Assembly: GCA_017543165.1 (NCBI GenBank)
Contig: JAFYGL010000717.1
Coordinates: 1 to 9,182 of the forward strand
Source: Victivallales bacterium
Lineage (GTDB): Bacteria; Verrucomicrobiota; Lentisphaeria; Oligosphaerales; Oligosphaeraceae
Reading direction: 5' to 3'
DNA length: 9,182 nucleotides
Numbering within the stretch: position 1 is the first letter of the stretch; each line of letters begins with the position of its first letter. The translations under genes and the position numbers were made by a program. The notes beneath the pieces are model-generated. The model did no database searches. It was not told where the DNA came from and was given only the letters and a program-made list of their open reading frames with translations. This document shows positions 1-6,440 of this stretch, in pieces.

Positions 1-1
1 C

Positions 2-130
2 ATTGCTTCCATGAATGCTGGTGAATTTTATTATATGAGCATCTCCCCGTGCCTTGCCGTTGTTATGCGCGGCCAGATGGCCAAGCAGAAATACAGGTCA
101 AACAGAAATGCTGTGCCAATTACCCAATAA
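2..130 (+). CDS. 3' end of an unidentified protein (partial, runs off the left edge)
   Basis: Reading from base 2, 42 codons stay open to a TAA at 128-130. The other two forward frames hit a stop almost at once. The peptide contains the stretch EFYYMSISPCLAVVMRGQMA and ends NAVPITQ. Codon choice is a plausible mixture for this genome, but a 42-codon open frame can occur by chance. I do not recognise the family and give no function. If real, it ends 76 nt before the tartrate/D-malate dehydrogenase, in the same direction. The gap 131-206 shows no promoter I would defend, only the ribosome binding site of the next gene. Confidence 0.5.
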   Translation: MASMNAGEFYYMSISPCLAVVMRGQMAKQKYRSNRNAVPITQ

Positions 131-206
131 TCTCCGCACATTTTCGCAAAAGCAATTATATTACGGCAGTTTGCTATTTCAACAACCGTAAAACGAGGAT
201 AAGACA

Positions 207-1256
207 ATGAAGAAATTCAGATTGAATTTGATTCCTGGCGATGGAATCGGCGTGGATGTAATACATGAAGGCAAGAGGGTGCTGGACAAAGTCGCGCAGG
301 TCAGCGGCATGTCATTCCAGTACAACGAATTGCCCTGGAGCTGCGAATACTATCTGAAGCACGGCAAAATGATGCCTGACGACGGAATGGAAATCCTCAG
401 GGACTGCGACGCCATCCTGCTGGGCGCAGTGGGTTTCCCTGGCGTGCCTGACCACATCTCCCTGCGCCAGCTGCTTCTGCCCATCCGCGTGCAATTCGAC
501 GAATATGTGAACATGCGCCCCGTGAAAATGCTGCCTGGCCTGCACTCGCCGCTGAAGAACGAGAAGATGGACTTCGTCTGCATACGCGAGAACAGCGAAG
601 GCGAATATTGCGGCAAGGGCGAATGGCATAACGAGGACAAGCCAGATGAATCCGTCATGCAGCAGAGTATATTCACACGCAAGGGCACGGAGCGCATCCT
701 GCGCTACGCCTTCGAATACGCCCGCAAGAACGGCAAGGACAATGTGCTCTCCGCCACAAAGTCCAATGCCTTGAACTACTCCATGGTGTTCTGGGACAAG
801 ATATTCGAAGAAGTCAGGAAGGACTATCCCGAAATCACATCATCCAAGATGCACGTGGATGCATTGGCGGGCTACTTCATCATGCATCCTGACAGGCTGC
901 AGGTGGTGGTCGCCAGCAACCTGTTCGGCGACATACTCACGGACCTGGGCTCCGCCATGCTGGGCAGCATAGGCATCTCGCCTTCAGGCAACATCAATCC
1001 AGAGGGCACGTACCCCTCCATGTTCGAGCCCATACACGGTTCCGCGCCAGACATTGCAGGCAAGGGCATCGCAAACCCAATGGGCACATTCTGGGCAATC
1101 TCCATGATGCTGGAGCATCTTGGCTGCAAGGACGAGGCAAACCTGCTCATGAACGCAATGGAAGCAGTCCTCAAGGAAGGCAAGTACCTGACGCAGGACA
1201 TCGGCGGCAAGGCCACCACCACAGAAATGACAGACGCAATCATAGCCGCAATTTAA
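207..1256 (+). CDS. ttuC: Tartrate dehydrogenase / D-malate dehydrogenase (isocitrate/isopropylmalate dehydrogenase family)
   Basis: A cytoplasmic NAD- and divalent-metal-dependent beta-decarboxylating dehydrogenase, 349 aa, normal family length. Visible landmarks: IPGDGIG at residues 9-15; substrate-binding arginines R94, R104 and R127; ENSEGEY at 128-134 with catalytic Tyr134; SATKSN with catalytic Lys185; metal-binding Asp218, Asp242 and Asp246 (SNLFGDILTD); and EPIHGSAPDIAGKGIANP at 274-291, whose Asp282 favours NAD over NADP. HGKMMPDDG, GAVGFPGVPDHISL and NMRPVKMLPG are typical of the TtuC/DmlA branch and unlike LeuB or Icd. Substrate choice among tartrate, D-malate and related hydroxy acids cannot be read from sequence. 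GAGGA at 195-199 sits 7 nt before the ATG and supports this start. A small hairpin and a large palindromic repeat follow, so it probably ends its own transcript. It may supply oxaloacetate, pyruvate or glycerate to the sugar-acid metabolism downstream (inference). Confidence 0.88.
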   Translation: MKKFRLNLIPGDGIGVDVIHEGKRVLDKVAQVSGMSFQYNELPWSCEYYLKHGKMMPDDGMEILRDCDAILLGAVGFPGVPDHISLRQLLLPIRVQFDEYVNMRPVKMLPGLHSPLKNEKMDFVCIRENSEGEYCGKGEWHNEDKPDESVMQQSIFTRKGTERILRYAFEYARKNGKDNVLSATKSNALNYSMVFWDKIFEEVRKDYPEITSSKMHVDALAGYFIMHPDRLQVVVASNLFGDILTDLGSAMLGSIGISPSGNINPEGTYPSMFEPIHGSAPDIAGKGIANPMGTFWAISMMLEHLGCKDEANLLMNAMEAVLKEGKYLTQDIGGKATTTEMTDAIIAAI

Positions 1257-1263
1257 CCTCCAG

Positions 1264-1292
1264 TGCCCATCCATTGGGCATGGTATTTATTT
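1264..1292 (+). terminator. Possible weak intrinsic terminator after the tartrate/D-malate dehydrogenase gene
   Basis: TGCCCA (1264-1269) pairs with TGGGCA (1275-1280) around a 5-nt loop, 8 nt after the stop codon. A T-rich but interrupted tract (GGTATTTATTTAT) follows. The 6-bp stem is short and the tract runs straight into the large palindromic repeat at 1286, so the two may act together. Confidence 0.4.
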
Positions 1293-1388
1293 ATCCACAG
1301 ATTGACACTGATTTCCACTGATTATCTTTTAGTGATTTTTACCAGAATAAAATCAGTGGAAATCAGTGGAAATCTGTGGATAAATAAA
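1286..1388. repeat. Palindromic intergenic repeat, copy 1 (38-bp arms)
   Basis: Left arm 1286-1323 and right arm 1351-1388 are reverse complements over 38 nt with two mismatches, around a 27-nt AT-rich spacer. Read on the + strand, the left arm has units CCACAGATT, GACACTGATT and TCCACTGATT, a period of about 10 nt. The outer ends are TTTATTTATCC and its complement. It fills most of the gap between the dehydrogenase and the acetyltransferase genes. An RNA transcribed across it could form a very long hairpin. It contains no coding frame or transposase. It belongs with copies at 2252-2326 and 7376-7408. Confidence 0.9.
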
Positions 1389-1411
1389 ATAAACATAAGA
1401 AACCAGAAGAC

Positions 1412-2245
1412 ATGCAAGACAACACAGTGACCGTCCAGAAGGACGACATAAAACGCGGGCTGGCCCAACTGGGAGTGAAGCCAGGGGACATGCTCATGGT
1501 GCATTCCAGCCTCAAGTCGCTGGGCTACATTCCAGGCGGGGCGGCAACCGTGATTGAGGCGCTGGAGGAAACCGTCGGCGAGGAAGGCATCCTGGCCATG
1601 CCTGCCCTGGTATCCAGCGCGGACGGCGGTTTGCGCCCGCCATTCAATCCTGCCACATCCCCAATCGAGCGCTGGGTTGGAACAATACCAGAGACCTTCC
1701 GCAAATCGCCAGGCGTGCTGCGCAGCGGCCATCCCACCCATTCCGTATGCGCCTGGGGCAAAAATGCCGCCGCATTCCTCGCCTCCTCGGACCCTGCGGA
1801 TGTATTTGCCAAGGACGGCCCCTGGGGGAAGTTGTTTGACAATGGCGGCAAAATCGTGTTCATAGGCGAGGCCATTGGAGGCAACACATTCCTGCACGCC
1901 TGCGAAGCATGGATTCTGGGATATCTGGACGAGACATTTGCCTGGGTCGAAACGCCTGACGGCGGCAAGGAACTCAAGTTCGTCAGCAATTATCCTGGCG
2001 GTTGCAGAGGCGGCTGGTATGGCAAGGGCAGGACCGCGCCATACTTCGTGAAGCTGATGGAACTGGGCGTACCCAAGGAGGTACACGTAGGCCGTGGCAC
2101 AATCACGCTTATGGACCCCAAGGAACTGTACCAGGCGATGCAGCGCATCTTCAAGGAGGATCCGTTCATACTCCTGCACAAGTCAGGCTGCGGGGATTGC
2201 GCCCGCATCAGAGGTAAAATCATAGCAAAACAATTAAGCAAATAA
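1412..2245 (+). CDS. AAC(3)/YokD-family N-acetyltransferase
   Basis: A 277-aa protein of the antibiotic/aminoglycoside 3-N-acetyltransferase superfamily, which moves acetyl from acetyl-CoA to an amino group. The family pattern is clear: HSSLKSLG (31-38), PGGAATVIEAL (41-51), a segment around PFNPATSPIERWVG (77-90) that leads to an early strand, RSGHPTHSVCAWG (104-116), GPWGKL (136-141) and GNTFLHACE (157-165). The C-terminus has a CXXC pair (Cys260, Cys263) next to His256, which could bind metal (inference). Many environmental family members are not resistance enzymes, so the acceptor is unknown; one acting on amino sugars or a secondary metabolite is equally possible. The ATG has no good Shine-Dalgarno, only a purine-rich AGAAGA 1 nt away. 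The gene is bracketed by palindromic repeats that start 23 nt upstream and 6 nt downstream, so it is probably not part of either neighbouring transcript. Confidence 0.88.
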   Translation: MQDNTVTVQKDDIKRGLAQLGVKPGDMLMVHSSLKSLGYIPGGAATVIEALEETVGEEGILAMPALVSSADGGLRPPFNPATSPIERWVGTIPETFRKSPGVLRSGHPTHSVCAWGKNAAAFLASSDPADVFAKDGPWGKLFDNGGKIVFIGEAIGGNTFLHACEAWILGYLDETFAWVETPDGGKELKFVSNYPGGCRGGWYGKGRTAPYFVKLMELGVPKEVHVGRGTITLMDPKELYQAMQRIFKEDPFILLHKSGCGDCARIRGKIIAKQLSK

Positions 2246-2251
2246 CAAAAT

Positions 2252-2326
2252 TTATCCACGGATTCACACAGATTTTCACAGATTATTTAATAAAATCTGC
2301 GTCAATCTGTGGAAATCCGTGGATAA
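2252..2326. repeat. Palindromic intergenic repeat, copy 2 (33-bp arms)
   Basis: Left arm 2252-2284 and right arm 2294-2326 are reverse complements over 33 nt with five mismatches, around a 9-nt AT-only spacer. Left-arm units are CCACGGATT, CACACAGATT and TTCACAGATT. Relative to copy 1, both arms share the change CCACAGATT to CCACGGATT in the outer unit and CACTGATT to CACAGATT in the middle unit. It starts 6 nt after the acetyltransferase stop and ends just before the ribosome binding site of the kinase gene. It could therefore act as a terminator or 3'-end stabiliser for the former, or sit in the 5' leader of the latter. Confidence 0.88.
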
Positions 2327-2348
2327 TAAAAAAGAGGAGAGAAAAATC

Positions 2349-3449
2349 ATGTCAGATTTCTGCATTGCTGGATTTGGTGAGGTAATGGTGCGTCTTTGCC
2401 CACAGGGGAAATTGCGTTTTGCGCAGGCGCTTCCAGGCGATTTGAATGCCACTTTTGGCGGCGGCGAGGCCAATGTATGCGCCTCCGTGGCAATGCTCGG
2501 CGGCAAAAGCAAATATCTCACTGCCCTGCCCGAAAATGTGATTGCAAAGGCATTCGCCTGTCAGCTCAGGGGCATCGGCGTGGATGTGACTGGCATTCTC
2601 TTCTCAAAGACAGGGCGCATGGGCATCTACTATGCCGAACATGGCTCAAATATGCGCGGCTCAAATGTGCTGTATGACAGGGACTACTCAACTATTTCCC
2701 TCATGGCGCCTGCCGACTACGACTTTGACGCAATGCTGCAAGGCGTGACACATCTTCACTTGACTGGCATTACGCCATCGCTCTCTAAAAACGCATTCGA
2801 GAGCACGCTGGCTCTTGCTGTAAAGGCAAAGGAAAAGGGACTCACTATTTCCGTGGATTTGAACTACCGCAAGAAACTGTGGAACTGGGAACCTGGCACG
2901 GAGAAGAAGGCGCTGGCGGGCAGATGCATGGAGCAGATTGTCAAATACGCGGACATCATCATCGGCAATGAAGAGGACGCCTCCGATGTGTTCGGCATCA
3001 ATGCCAGCAACACCGCCATTGACAAGGGGCAGTTGAACATAGCAGGCTACCAGGAAGTGGCCGCCGCCCTTAGCGCAAAATTCCCCCAGGCGAAGTTCGT
3101 GGCCATCACGCTGCGTGAAAGCATCTCCGCGGACCACAACAACTGGGGCGGCATGCTTTACGACTGCGCCGCGAAAAAGGCCTTCTTTGCGCCATTGGCA
3201 GAGGACGGCAGCTATGAGCCCTACCAGATACGGAACATCGTTGACCGCTTCGGCGGCGGCGACAGTTTCTGCGCGGGCTTGCTCTTCTCCCTCAACACGC
3301 CAGAACTGGCAGAGCCCGCAAAGGCGATTCGCTTCGCAGTGGCGGCCAGCGCATTGAAGCACACGTTCAGTGGCGACTACAACTACGCCACACGTTTAGA
3401 AGTGGAAAACCTCATGAAAGGCTCTGCCTCGGGAAGGGTGCAAAGATGA
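2349..3449 (+). CDS. kdgK: 2-keto-3-deoxygluconate kinase-like sugar kinase (PfkB/ribokinase family)
   Basis: An ATP-dependent cytoplasmic kinase, 366 aa, that by family would phosphorylate 2-keto-3-deoxygluconate (or its galacto epimer) at C6. PfkB signature 1 is GGGEANVCASVAMLGG (37-52). Signature 2 is DRFGGGDSFCAGLLF (299-313), with catalytic base Asp305 and the GGGD anion hole. DRFGGGDSF is characteristic of KdgK-type members rather than fructokinases. IIIGNEEDASDVFG (203-216) is the usual family segment before the ATP site. It is somewhat longer than enterobacterial KdgK, with an insert around 217-236. I chose ATG 2349 over the in-frame GTG at 2319: AAGAGGAGAG at 2332-2341 is a strong Shine-Dalgarno at good spacing, and the family fold starts at once (FCIAGFGEVMVRL). 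The stop overlaps the aldolase start by 4 nt, which implies translational coupling. Substrate epimer is not determined. Confidence 0.9.
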   Translation: MSDFCIAGFGEVMVRLCPQGKLRFAQALPGDLNATFGGGEANVCASVAMLGGKSKYLTALPENVIAKAFACQLRGIGVDVTGILFSKTGRMGIYYAEHGSNMRGSNVLYDRDYSTISLMAPADYDFDAMLQGVTHLHLTGITPSLSKNAFESTLALAVKAKEKGLTISVDLNYRKKLWNWEPGTEKKALAGRCMEQIVKYADIIIGNEEDASDVFGINASNTAIDKGQLNIAGYQEVAAALSAKFPQAKFVAITLRESISADHNNWGGMLYDCAAKKAFFAPLAEDGSYEPYQIRNIVDRFGGGDSFCAGLLFSLNTPELAEPAKAIRFAVAASALKHTFSGDYNYATRLEVENLMKGSASGRVQR

Positions 3450-4057
3450 AACAACAATTCCAGGACTTCATGGCGCAATGCCCCGCCATCGCAATTCTCA
3501 GGGGCATAACGCCAGATGAAACAGAGCAGGTCTGCGACGTGCTTTTCAATGCGGGGATACGGCTGCTGGAGATTCCGCTCAATTCGCCTGACGCATTCAC
3601 CAGCATCAAGCGCGCAGCCAGGCACTGCGGTGACAAGATCATAGTGGGCGCGGGAACCGTGCTCACTTGCGAGGATGTGCAGAACGTGCGTCAGGCGGGA
3701 GGCAGTTTCATCGTTTCACCAAACACCGTGCCAGACGTAATCCGCGCCACCAAGCTTGCCGACATGATTTCCATACCTGGCTTCTTCACTGCAAGCGAGG
3801 GCTTTGTGGCGGAGCAGGCGGGGGCGGACTACCTGAAGTTGTTCCCCGCAATTCTTGGGCCAACATACGTCAAGGACTTGAAGGCAGTGATCAAGACGCC
3901 TATTCTTGCAGTGGGCGGCGTGAACATTGACAACATACCCTCCTTCATGAAGGTATGCGCAGGCGTTGGCATCGGCAGCGCTGTTTACAAGGCAGGCAAA
4001 TCCCTGGCGGCAATCGAAGAAGACGCAAAGGCAATCGTAAAGGCAGTCAAAGCCTAG
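3446..4057 (+). CDS. dgoA: 2-dehydro-3-deoxy-6-phosphogalactonate / KDPG aldolase (DgoA/Eda family)
   Basis: A class I aldolase, 203 aa, that cleaves 2-keto-3-deoxy-6-phosphohexonate to pyruvate and glyceraldehyde-3-phosphate. Schiff-base Lys131 lies in YLKLFPA; catalytic Glu42 in LLEIPLNSP; phosphate-binding loops are GGV (157-159) and GIGS (175-178). IAILRGITPDE (15-25), EIPLNSP (42-48), GPTYVKDLKAV (138-148) and SAVYKAGKS (178-186) resemble DgoA (galactonate pathway) more than E. coli Eda, which has a threonine/arginine-rich motif in place of LNSP. Family membership is firm, but preference for the galacto or gluco epimer is inference; some members take both. It overlaps the kinase gene by ATGA, so the kinase's product should be its substrate. 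The next gene starts 22 nt downstream with its own GGAGG. Confidence 0.92.
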   Translation: MKQQFQDFMAQCPAIAILRGITPDETEQVCDVLFNAGIRLLEIPLNSPDAFTSIKRAARHCGDKIIVGAGTVLTCEDVQNVRQAGGSFIVSPNTVPDVIRATKLADMISIPGFFTASEGFVAEQAGADYLKLFPAILGPTYVKDLKAVIKTPILAVGGVNIDNIPSFMKVCAGVGIGSAVYKAGKSLAAIEEDAKAIVKAVKA

Positions 4058-4079
4058 GCAAAATCGGAGGCAGGCAAAA

Positions 4080-4976
4080 ATGAAAACACGAGAAGTCGGT
4101 GAATACAAGAATTGTGTTGAGTTGAAGAACGGGGATTTCACCATTGCGGTGACAACAGACTTTGGCCCCAGGGTGATTGGCGGCTGGATCAAGGGCAGCG
4201 ACAACATCTTCAATGTGATGGCACCAACCCCGATGAAAACCGTCAATACTGGCTTTACGCTGTATGGCGGGCACAGGCTATGGATTTCGCCAGAAGTCGC
4301 GCCTCGCACATACGCGCCTGACAATGGGCCAGTTGAGGTCAAGAAGATTCCTGATGGCTTTGAGTTCAAGGCCGAGCCAGAGGCGATTTCAGGTGTGCAG
4401 AAATCCATCAAAATCACAAAGGACGAAAAGAACTGCTTCCTGCTGGAGCATATAATCACCAACTGCGGGCAGTGGGACATCACCATCGCGGCATGGGCGC
4501 TGAGCATAATGGCGCCTGGCGGCATTACCATCATACCACAGTCACGCGACACAAAGCGGGACCCCTTCACGCCAGACCGCACCTTGATGCTCTGGCCATA
4601 CACCAGCACGGCGGACAAGCGCCTGGCGCTGGAAGACGAATACATACTCCTCCGCCAGGACAAGAATGCCGCAGGCAACGCAAAAATCGGCTTCTATACC
4701 GATGACGGATGGATTGCATACGTGAACAATGGCGTGGCACTGGTCAAGTTCGTTGACCTGTATGACAGGGATGTGCCTTATTCCGACAATGGCTGCAACG
4801 TGGAGGCCTACACATGCAAGACCTTCAGCGAAATCGAGACATTGTCGCCGCTGCTGACATTGGCTCCAGGCGATACAATCTCGCACCACGAGACCTGGCA
4901 GGCAATCGCAGGGCTTCCTGAAATCAAGAACTCCAGCGATGTCAAGAAATACCTGGTGCCAAAACTGGCTTACTGA
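4080..4976 (+). CDS. DUF4380-type protein, galactose-mutarotase-like fold
   Basis: A 298-aa protein with no signal peptide or membrane segment, presumably cytoplasmic. The layout is mostly beta and matches the aldose-epimerase-like DUF4380 group: an N-terminal strand pair with TDFGPRVIG (26-34), a conserved block LYGGHRLWISPE (61-72) with a candidate active-site His65/Arg66, and a C-terminal segment SEIETLSPLLTLAPGDTISHHETW (250-273) typical of this fold, where an acidic residue often acts as base. No enzymatic activity is established for the family that I can name. Mutarotation or binding of a sugar or sugar acid is the natural guess from fold and neighbours. A strong GGAGG at 4066-4070 precedes the ATG by 9 nt. 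It lies between the aldolase and rsmI (22 and 5 nt gaps), in the same transcript. Confidence 0.78.
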   Translation: MKTREVGEYKNCVELKNGDFTIAVTTDFGPRVIGGWIKGSDNIFNVMAPTPMKTVNTGFTLYGGHRLWISPEVAPRTYAPDNGPVEVKKIPDGFEFKAEPEAISGVQKSIKITKDEKNCFLLEHIITNCGQWDITIAAWALSIMAPGGITIIPQSRDTKRDPFTPDRTLMLWPYTSTADKRLALEDEYILLRQDKNAAGNAKIGFYTDDGWIAYVNNGVALVKFVDLYDRDVPYSDNGCNVEAYTCKTFSEIETLSPLLTLAPGDTISHHETWQAIAGLPEIKNSSDVKKYLVPKLAY

Positions 4977-4981
4977 GGCAA

Positions 4982-5728
4982 ATGGCAAAACTATACATCA
5001 TAGCCACGCCCATAGGCAATCTGGCTGACGTGTCACAGCGCACTGTGGAGACGCTGAAGTCAGTATATGCCCTTGCCTGCGAAGATACGCGGCACACTGG
5101 CAATCTGCTGCAACTGCTGGGCATACCACGCCCGCCAATCGTATTCTCCAACCACGAATACAACGAGCGTGGCGTGGCAGGCAAAATCGTGGCGTTGCTG
5201 GACAATGGGCACGACGTGGGCATTTGCAGCGACGCGGGCTATCCCCTCATCAGCGACCCTGGCTTTCCAGCCGTGCGGGCGGCAATCCAGGCGGGTCACG
5301 AGATTGTGCCCATACCTGGAGCCAGCGCCGTGCCTCTTGCGCTGATAATGTCAGGCCTCCCATGTACGTCCTACACATTCAAGGGCTTCCCGCCCAAGAA
5401 GCCAGGCGCCCTGCGCAGGTTCCTGGAGCAGGAAATCTCCATGCCGCACATGCTGGTATTCTACGAATCGCCGTTCCGCGTAGGCAAGTTTCTGGAAGAG
5501 GCAGCGCAGGTGTATGGAGAGCGCCAGGCTGCGGTCTGCATTGAGTTGACCAAGCAGTTCGAGCGCTGCCATAGAGGCACCTTGCCTCAACTGGCACAGG
5601 AATTTGCCGAAGGCAAGCAAAAAGGCGAATTCGTAATCGTAATTGACGGCAACCACGACAAGAAACACAAGAACGAAGAGGAAAACGAGGATGCAATACC
5701 TGAAGATGCTGCCTTACCAGGTGCGTGA
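4982..5728 (+). CDS. rsmI: 16S rRNA (cytidine1402-2'-O)-methyltransferase RsmI
   Basis: A SAM-dependent enzyme of the tetrapyrrole-methylase fold that 2'-O-methylates C1402 in the 16S decoding centre. All family blocks are present: TPIGNLAD (9-16), ACEDTR (32-37), SDAGYPLISDPGF (83-95), IPGASA (111-116), FKGFPPKK (133-140), YESPFR (161-166) and the strand GEFVIVI (215-221). At 248 aa it is shorter than E. coli RsmI. Instead of the usual C-terminal extension it has a charged low-complexity tail, residues 224-248, rich in Lys, Glu and Asp. The start overlaps its Shine-Dalgarno with the upstream stop (TGAGG at 4974-4978), a 5-nt intergenic gap. Its last 38 nt overlap the creatininase-family gene in another frame. 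A housekeeping rRNA modifier inside a sugar-acid gene run is unusual and suggests shared transcription rather than shared pathway. Confidence 0.96.
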   Translation: MAKLYIIATPIGNLADVSQRTVETLKSVYALACEDTRHTGNLLQLLGIPRPPIVFSNHEYNERGVAGKIVALLDNGHDVGICSDAGYPLISDPGFPAVRAAIQAGHEIVPIPGASAVPLALIMSGLPCTSYTFKGFPPKKPGALRRFLEQEISMPHMLVFYESPFRVGKFLEEAAQVYGERQAAVCIELTKQFERCHRGTLPQLAQEFAEGKQKGEFVIVIDGNHDKKHKNEEENEDAIPEDAALPGA

Positions 5729-6440
5729 GGCAATCAAGAACAACACGCCTGTGGCATTGCCGCTGGGCGTGATTGAATACCATGCGGAACATCTGCCGCT
5801 GGGGACGGACTGCTTCACCTGCATCGAGGCGATACGCCGCGTGGAGGAAAGGCACCCTGAACTGGTGGTGCTGCCGCCGTTCTACTATGGCTGCGCCTCG
5901 CTGGCCGTGGCAAGCCCTGAAGCAAGAGGCACCGTGCATGTGGACGGCGCACACATAATTCCCGTGGCGGAGGATATTTTCCGCGGCCTGCTGCGCGTTG
6001 GATTCCGCAACATACACGCTTTCATCGCACACCAGACAGAGGAATTCACCCAGGGCATGCCAACTGACCTGACATTCCGCTTTGCAGGCAGGCATGTCAT
6101 CTTCGAATGGCTGGAAAAGGAGACAGGCGAAGGATGGTGGGGCACGGAGAAATTCGCCTCATACTATTCTGGCAACAACAATCCCTTTGCCTGGATACAA
6201 GTGCATCCAATTCGCTGCGGCGAAAATGGCAAGAAGGTAAAGGCCGACCATGCTGGCAGAACCGAAACCAGCGAGGTAATGAAGATGTATCCAGAACTGT
6301 TGGAACTGGACAGGATTGACGGCTCCATCTGGTTCGCACGCAAAGGCAAAAACGCCACCGCCGAATTCGGGGACTTCGCACTGGAATGCGCGGCTCTGGA
6401 CATAGAGGAACTGCTTTTCAAAACAGGAGACGCAAAATGA
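5691..6440 (+). CDS. Creatininase-family protein (divergent metal-dependent amidohydrolase-like)
   Basis: A 249-aa cytoplasmic protein. The creatininase-family N-terminal metal motif is present as GVIEYHAEHLPLGTD (26-40), giving ligands Glu29, His31 and Asp40. The C-terminal block DHAGRTETSEVM (186-197) matches the family HAGxxETS motif. The central GHGGN (GHYEN in true creatininase) appears instead as AHQTE (113-117): the His is kept and the glycines are lost. Members include creatininase, MftE peptidase and FAPy deformylase, so this protein need not act on creatinine. A cyclic amide or lactone from the sugar-acid route is conceivable (inference). I chose ATG 5691, not the in-frame ATG 5643: AAGAGG (5676-5681) gives a proper Shine-Dalgarno, and family homology begins near this Met. 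It overlaps rsmI by 38 nt and the SDR gene by 4 nt. Confidence 0.87.
   Translation: MQYLKMLPYQVREAIKNNTPVALPLGVIEYHAEHLPLGTDCFTCIEAIRRVEERHPELVVLPPFYYGCASLAVASPEARGTVHVDGAHIIPVAEDIFRGLLRVGFRNIHAFIAHQTEEFTQGMPTDLTFRFAGRHVIFEWLEKETGEGWWGTEKFASYYSGNNNPFAWIQVHPIRCGENGKKVKADHAGRTETSEVMKMYPELLELDRIDGSIWFARKGKNATAEFGDFALECAALDIEELLFKTGDAK

Noticed and set aside
1322..2179. A long minus-strand open frame (285 codons) opposite the acetyltransferase gene
   Set aside because: The + strand frame carries clear AAC(3) motifs with family-length product. The antisense frame shows no recognisable domain, crosses the palindromic repeat, and is a by-product of GC-rich codons.
1286..2326. Reading the two flanking repeats as terminal inverted repeats of a composite transposon
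   Set aside because: Each repeat is itself a complete palindrome, there is no transposase between them, and I see no target-site duplication at the outer edges. A simple insulated gene explains the layout as well.
2319..2348. In-frame GTG start 10 codons upstream for the kinase
   Set aside because: It lies inside the palindromic repeat, would translate the Shine-Dalgarno itself, and has no ribosome binding site of its own.
3716..4678. A 320-codon minus-strand frame spanning parts of the aldolase and DUF4380 genes
   Set aside because: It straddles two well-supported + genes and their ribosome binding site, and its translation has no coherent motifs.
5643..5690. In-frame ATG for a 16-residue longer creatininase-family protein
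   Set aside because: The added residues are Thr/Arg/Lys-rich and encoded over the rsmI tail. Family similarity and a better-spaced Shine-Dalgarno both point to 5691.
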